Assembly: GCA_964427535.1 (NCBI GenBank)
Contig: CAYRVF010000119.1
Location: 1 to 15,224, forward strand
Reading direction: 5' to 3'
DNA length: 15,224 nt
Origin: CAYRVF01 sp964427535
GTDB lineage: Bacteria > Chloroflexota > Ktedonobacteria > Ktedonobacterales > JADMIN01
The notes beneath the pieces were generated by a model. The model made no database searches, had not been told where the DNA came from, and saw only the letters and a list, made by a program, of their open reading frames with translations. Made by a program: the position numbers and the translations under genes. Shown here one piece after another: positions 14,991-15,224 of this stretch (its first letter is position 1; every line of letters begins with the position of its first letter).

Positions 14991-15224
14991 TGAAACTGGT
15001 CCGAGCAGCAAGATTGCGCCAGCGAGGCGGCGCTGTGCCAGGGCATCGTGCGCGCCAGCAAAGCACCAGATAGATGCCGTATCTGCGTCGTTTTGGGCAT
15101 GGAAACGTGGAGAGCGTGGAGGGCCCACACGCTCTTCCCACCTTACTCACTTGCTAACAGCGTATGTGGCGACAGGCGTGATGCTCTGAGGGAACGGCGA
15201 AGTGCCCGCCGGAGGCGTGGAAGT
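14991..15224. other. Right-edge region, possible 3' tail of a minus-strand gene
   Basis: Upstream of the kinase promoter no complete gene is seen. From the right edge all three minus-strand frames stay open for about 22-27 codons before stops at 15157-15143, so one may be the end of a gene lying outside. The choice of frame cannot be made. A hairpin at 15109-15137 follows these stops. Confidence 0.3.
15109..15137 (-). terminator. Possible terminator hairpin
   Basis: AGAGCGTG (15111-15118) pairs with CACGCTCT (15128-15135), extended by one G-U and one G-C pair to 10 bp, with a 9-nt loop. There is no clear T-run on either side. Its place just after the stop codons of the right-edge frames suggests it ends an outside minus-strand gene before the kinase promoter. 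Confidence 0.3.

Overview
The window (about 15.2 kb, GC-rich) comes from a bacterial chromosome. It holds the 5' part of a 23S rRNA gene, a succinate dehydrogenase operon, a class II (B12-dependent) ribonucleotide reductase, three glycosyltransferase-type genes (one a remnant), a CinA-type protein and a membrane-anchored Ser/Thr protein kinase. The best guess for the host is a member of the Chloroflexota, Thermomicrobia-like. This is inference from three things: a 23S rRNA gene with its own promoter and no 16S upstream, an actinobacteria-like SdhB beside a class II RNR, and a Ser/Thr kinase with a Thr-Pro-rich stalk. No single marker proves it.

Layout, left to right. Positions 1-1258 (minus) are the first third of 23S rRNA, cut off by the window edge inside the GTPase-associated centre. 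Positions 1259-1700 are its leader and a near-consensus promoter (TTGACA-17-TATATT). A rho-independent terminator at 1948-2004 ends the sdh operon. The operon sdhC-sdhD-sdhA-sdhB (minus, 5486 down to 2039) makes the four subunits of respiratory complex II and has its own promoter at 5732-5760. Next come a GT9 (heptosyltransferase-like) gene (5983-7077), a 5'-truncated GT2-like remnant (7223-7693) in frame behind the nrdJ stop codon, and nrdJ (7694-10168), all minus. The nrdJ promoter (10246-10274) is overlapped by two NrdR-box-like sequences.

A 577-base divergent intergenic region separates nrdJ from a plus-strand pair, a GT4 glycosyltransferase (10746-11810) and cinA (11886-13139). The cinA 3' end overlaps by 14 bp the 3' end of the convergent Ser/Thr kinase gene (13126-14895, minus), whose promoter is at 14962-14990. 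The last 330 bases hold that promoter, a hairpin and possibly the tail of another minus-strand gene.

Most of the window is ordinary core-genome content, and I do not see a clearly new defence, mobile or biosynthetic system. The items most worth a second look are the stand-alone 23S transcription unit, the NrdR-type control of nrdJ, the glycosyltransferase remnant joined in frame to nrdJ, and the kinase with a lower-GC extracellular domain overlapping cinA.
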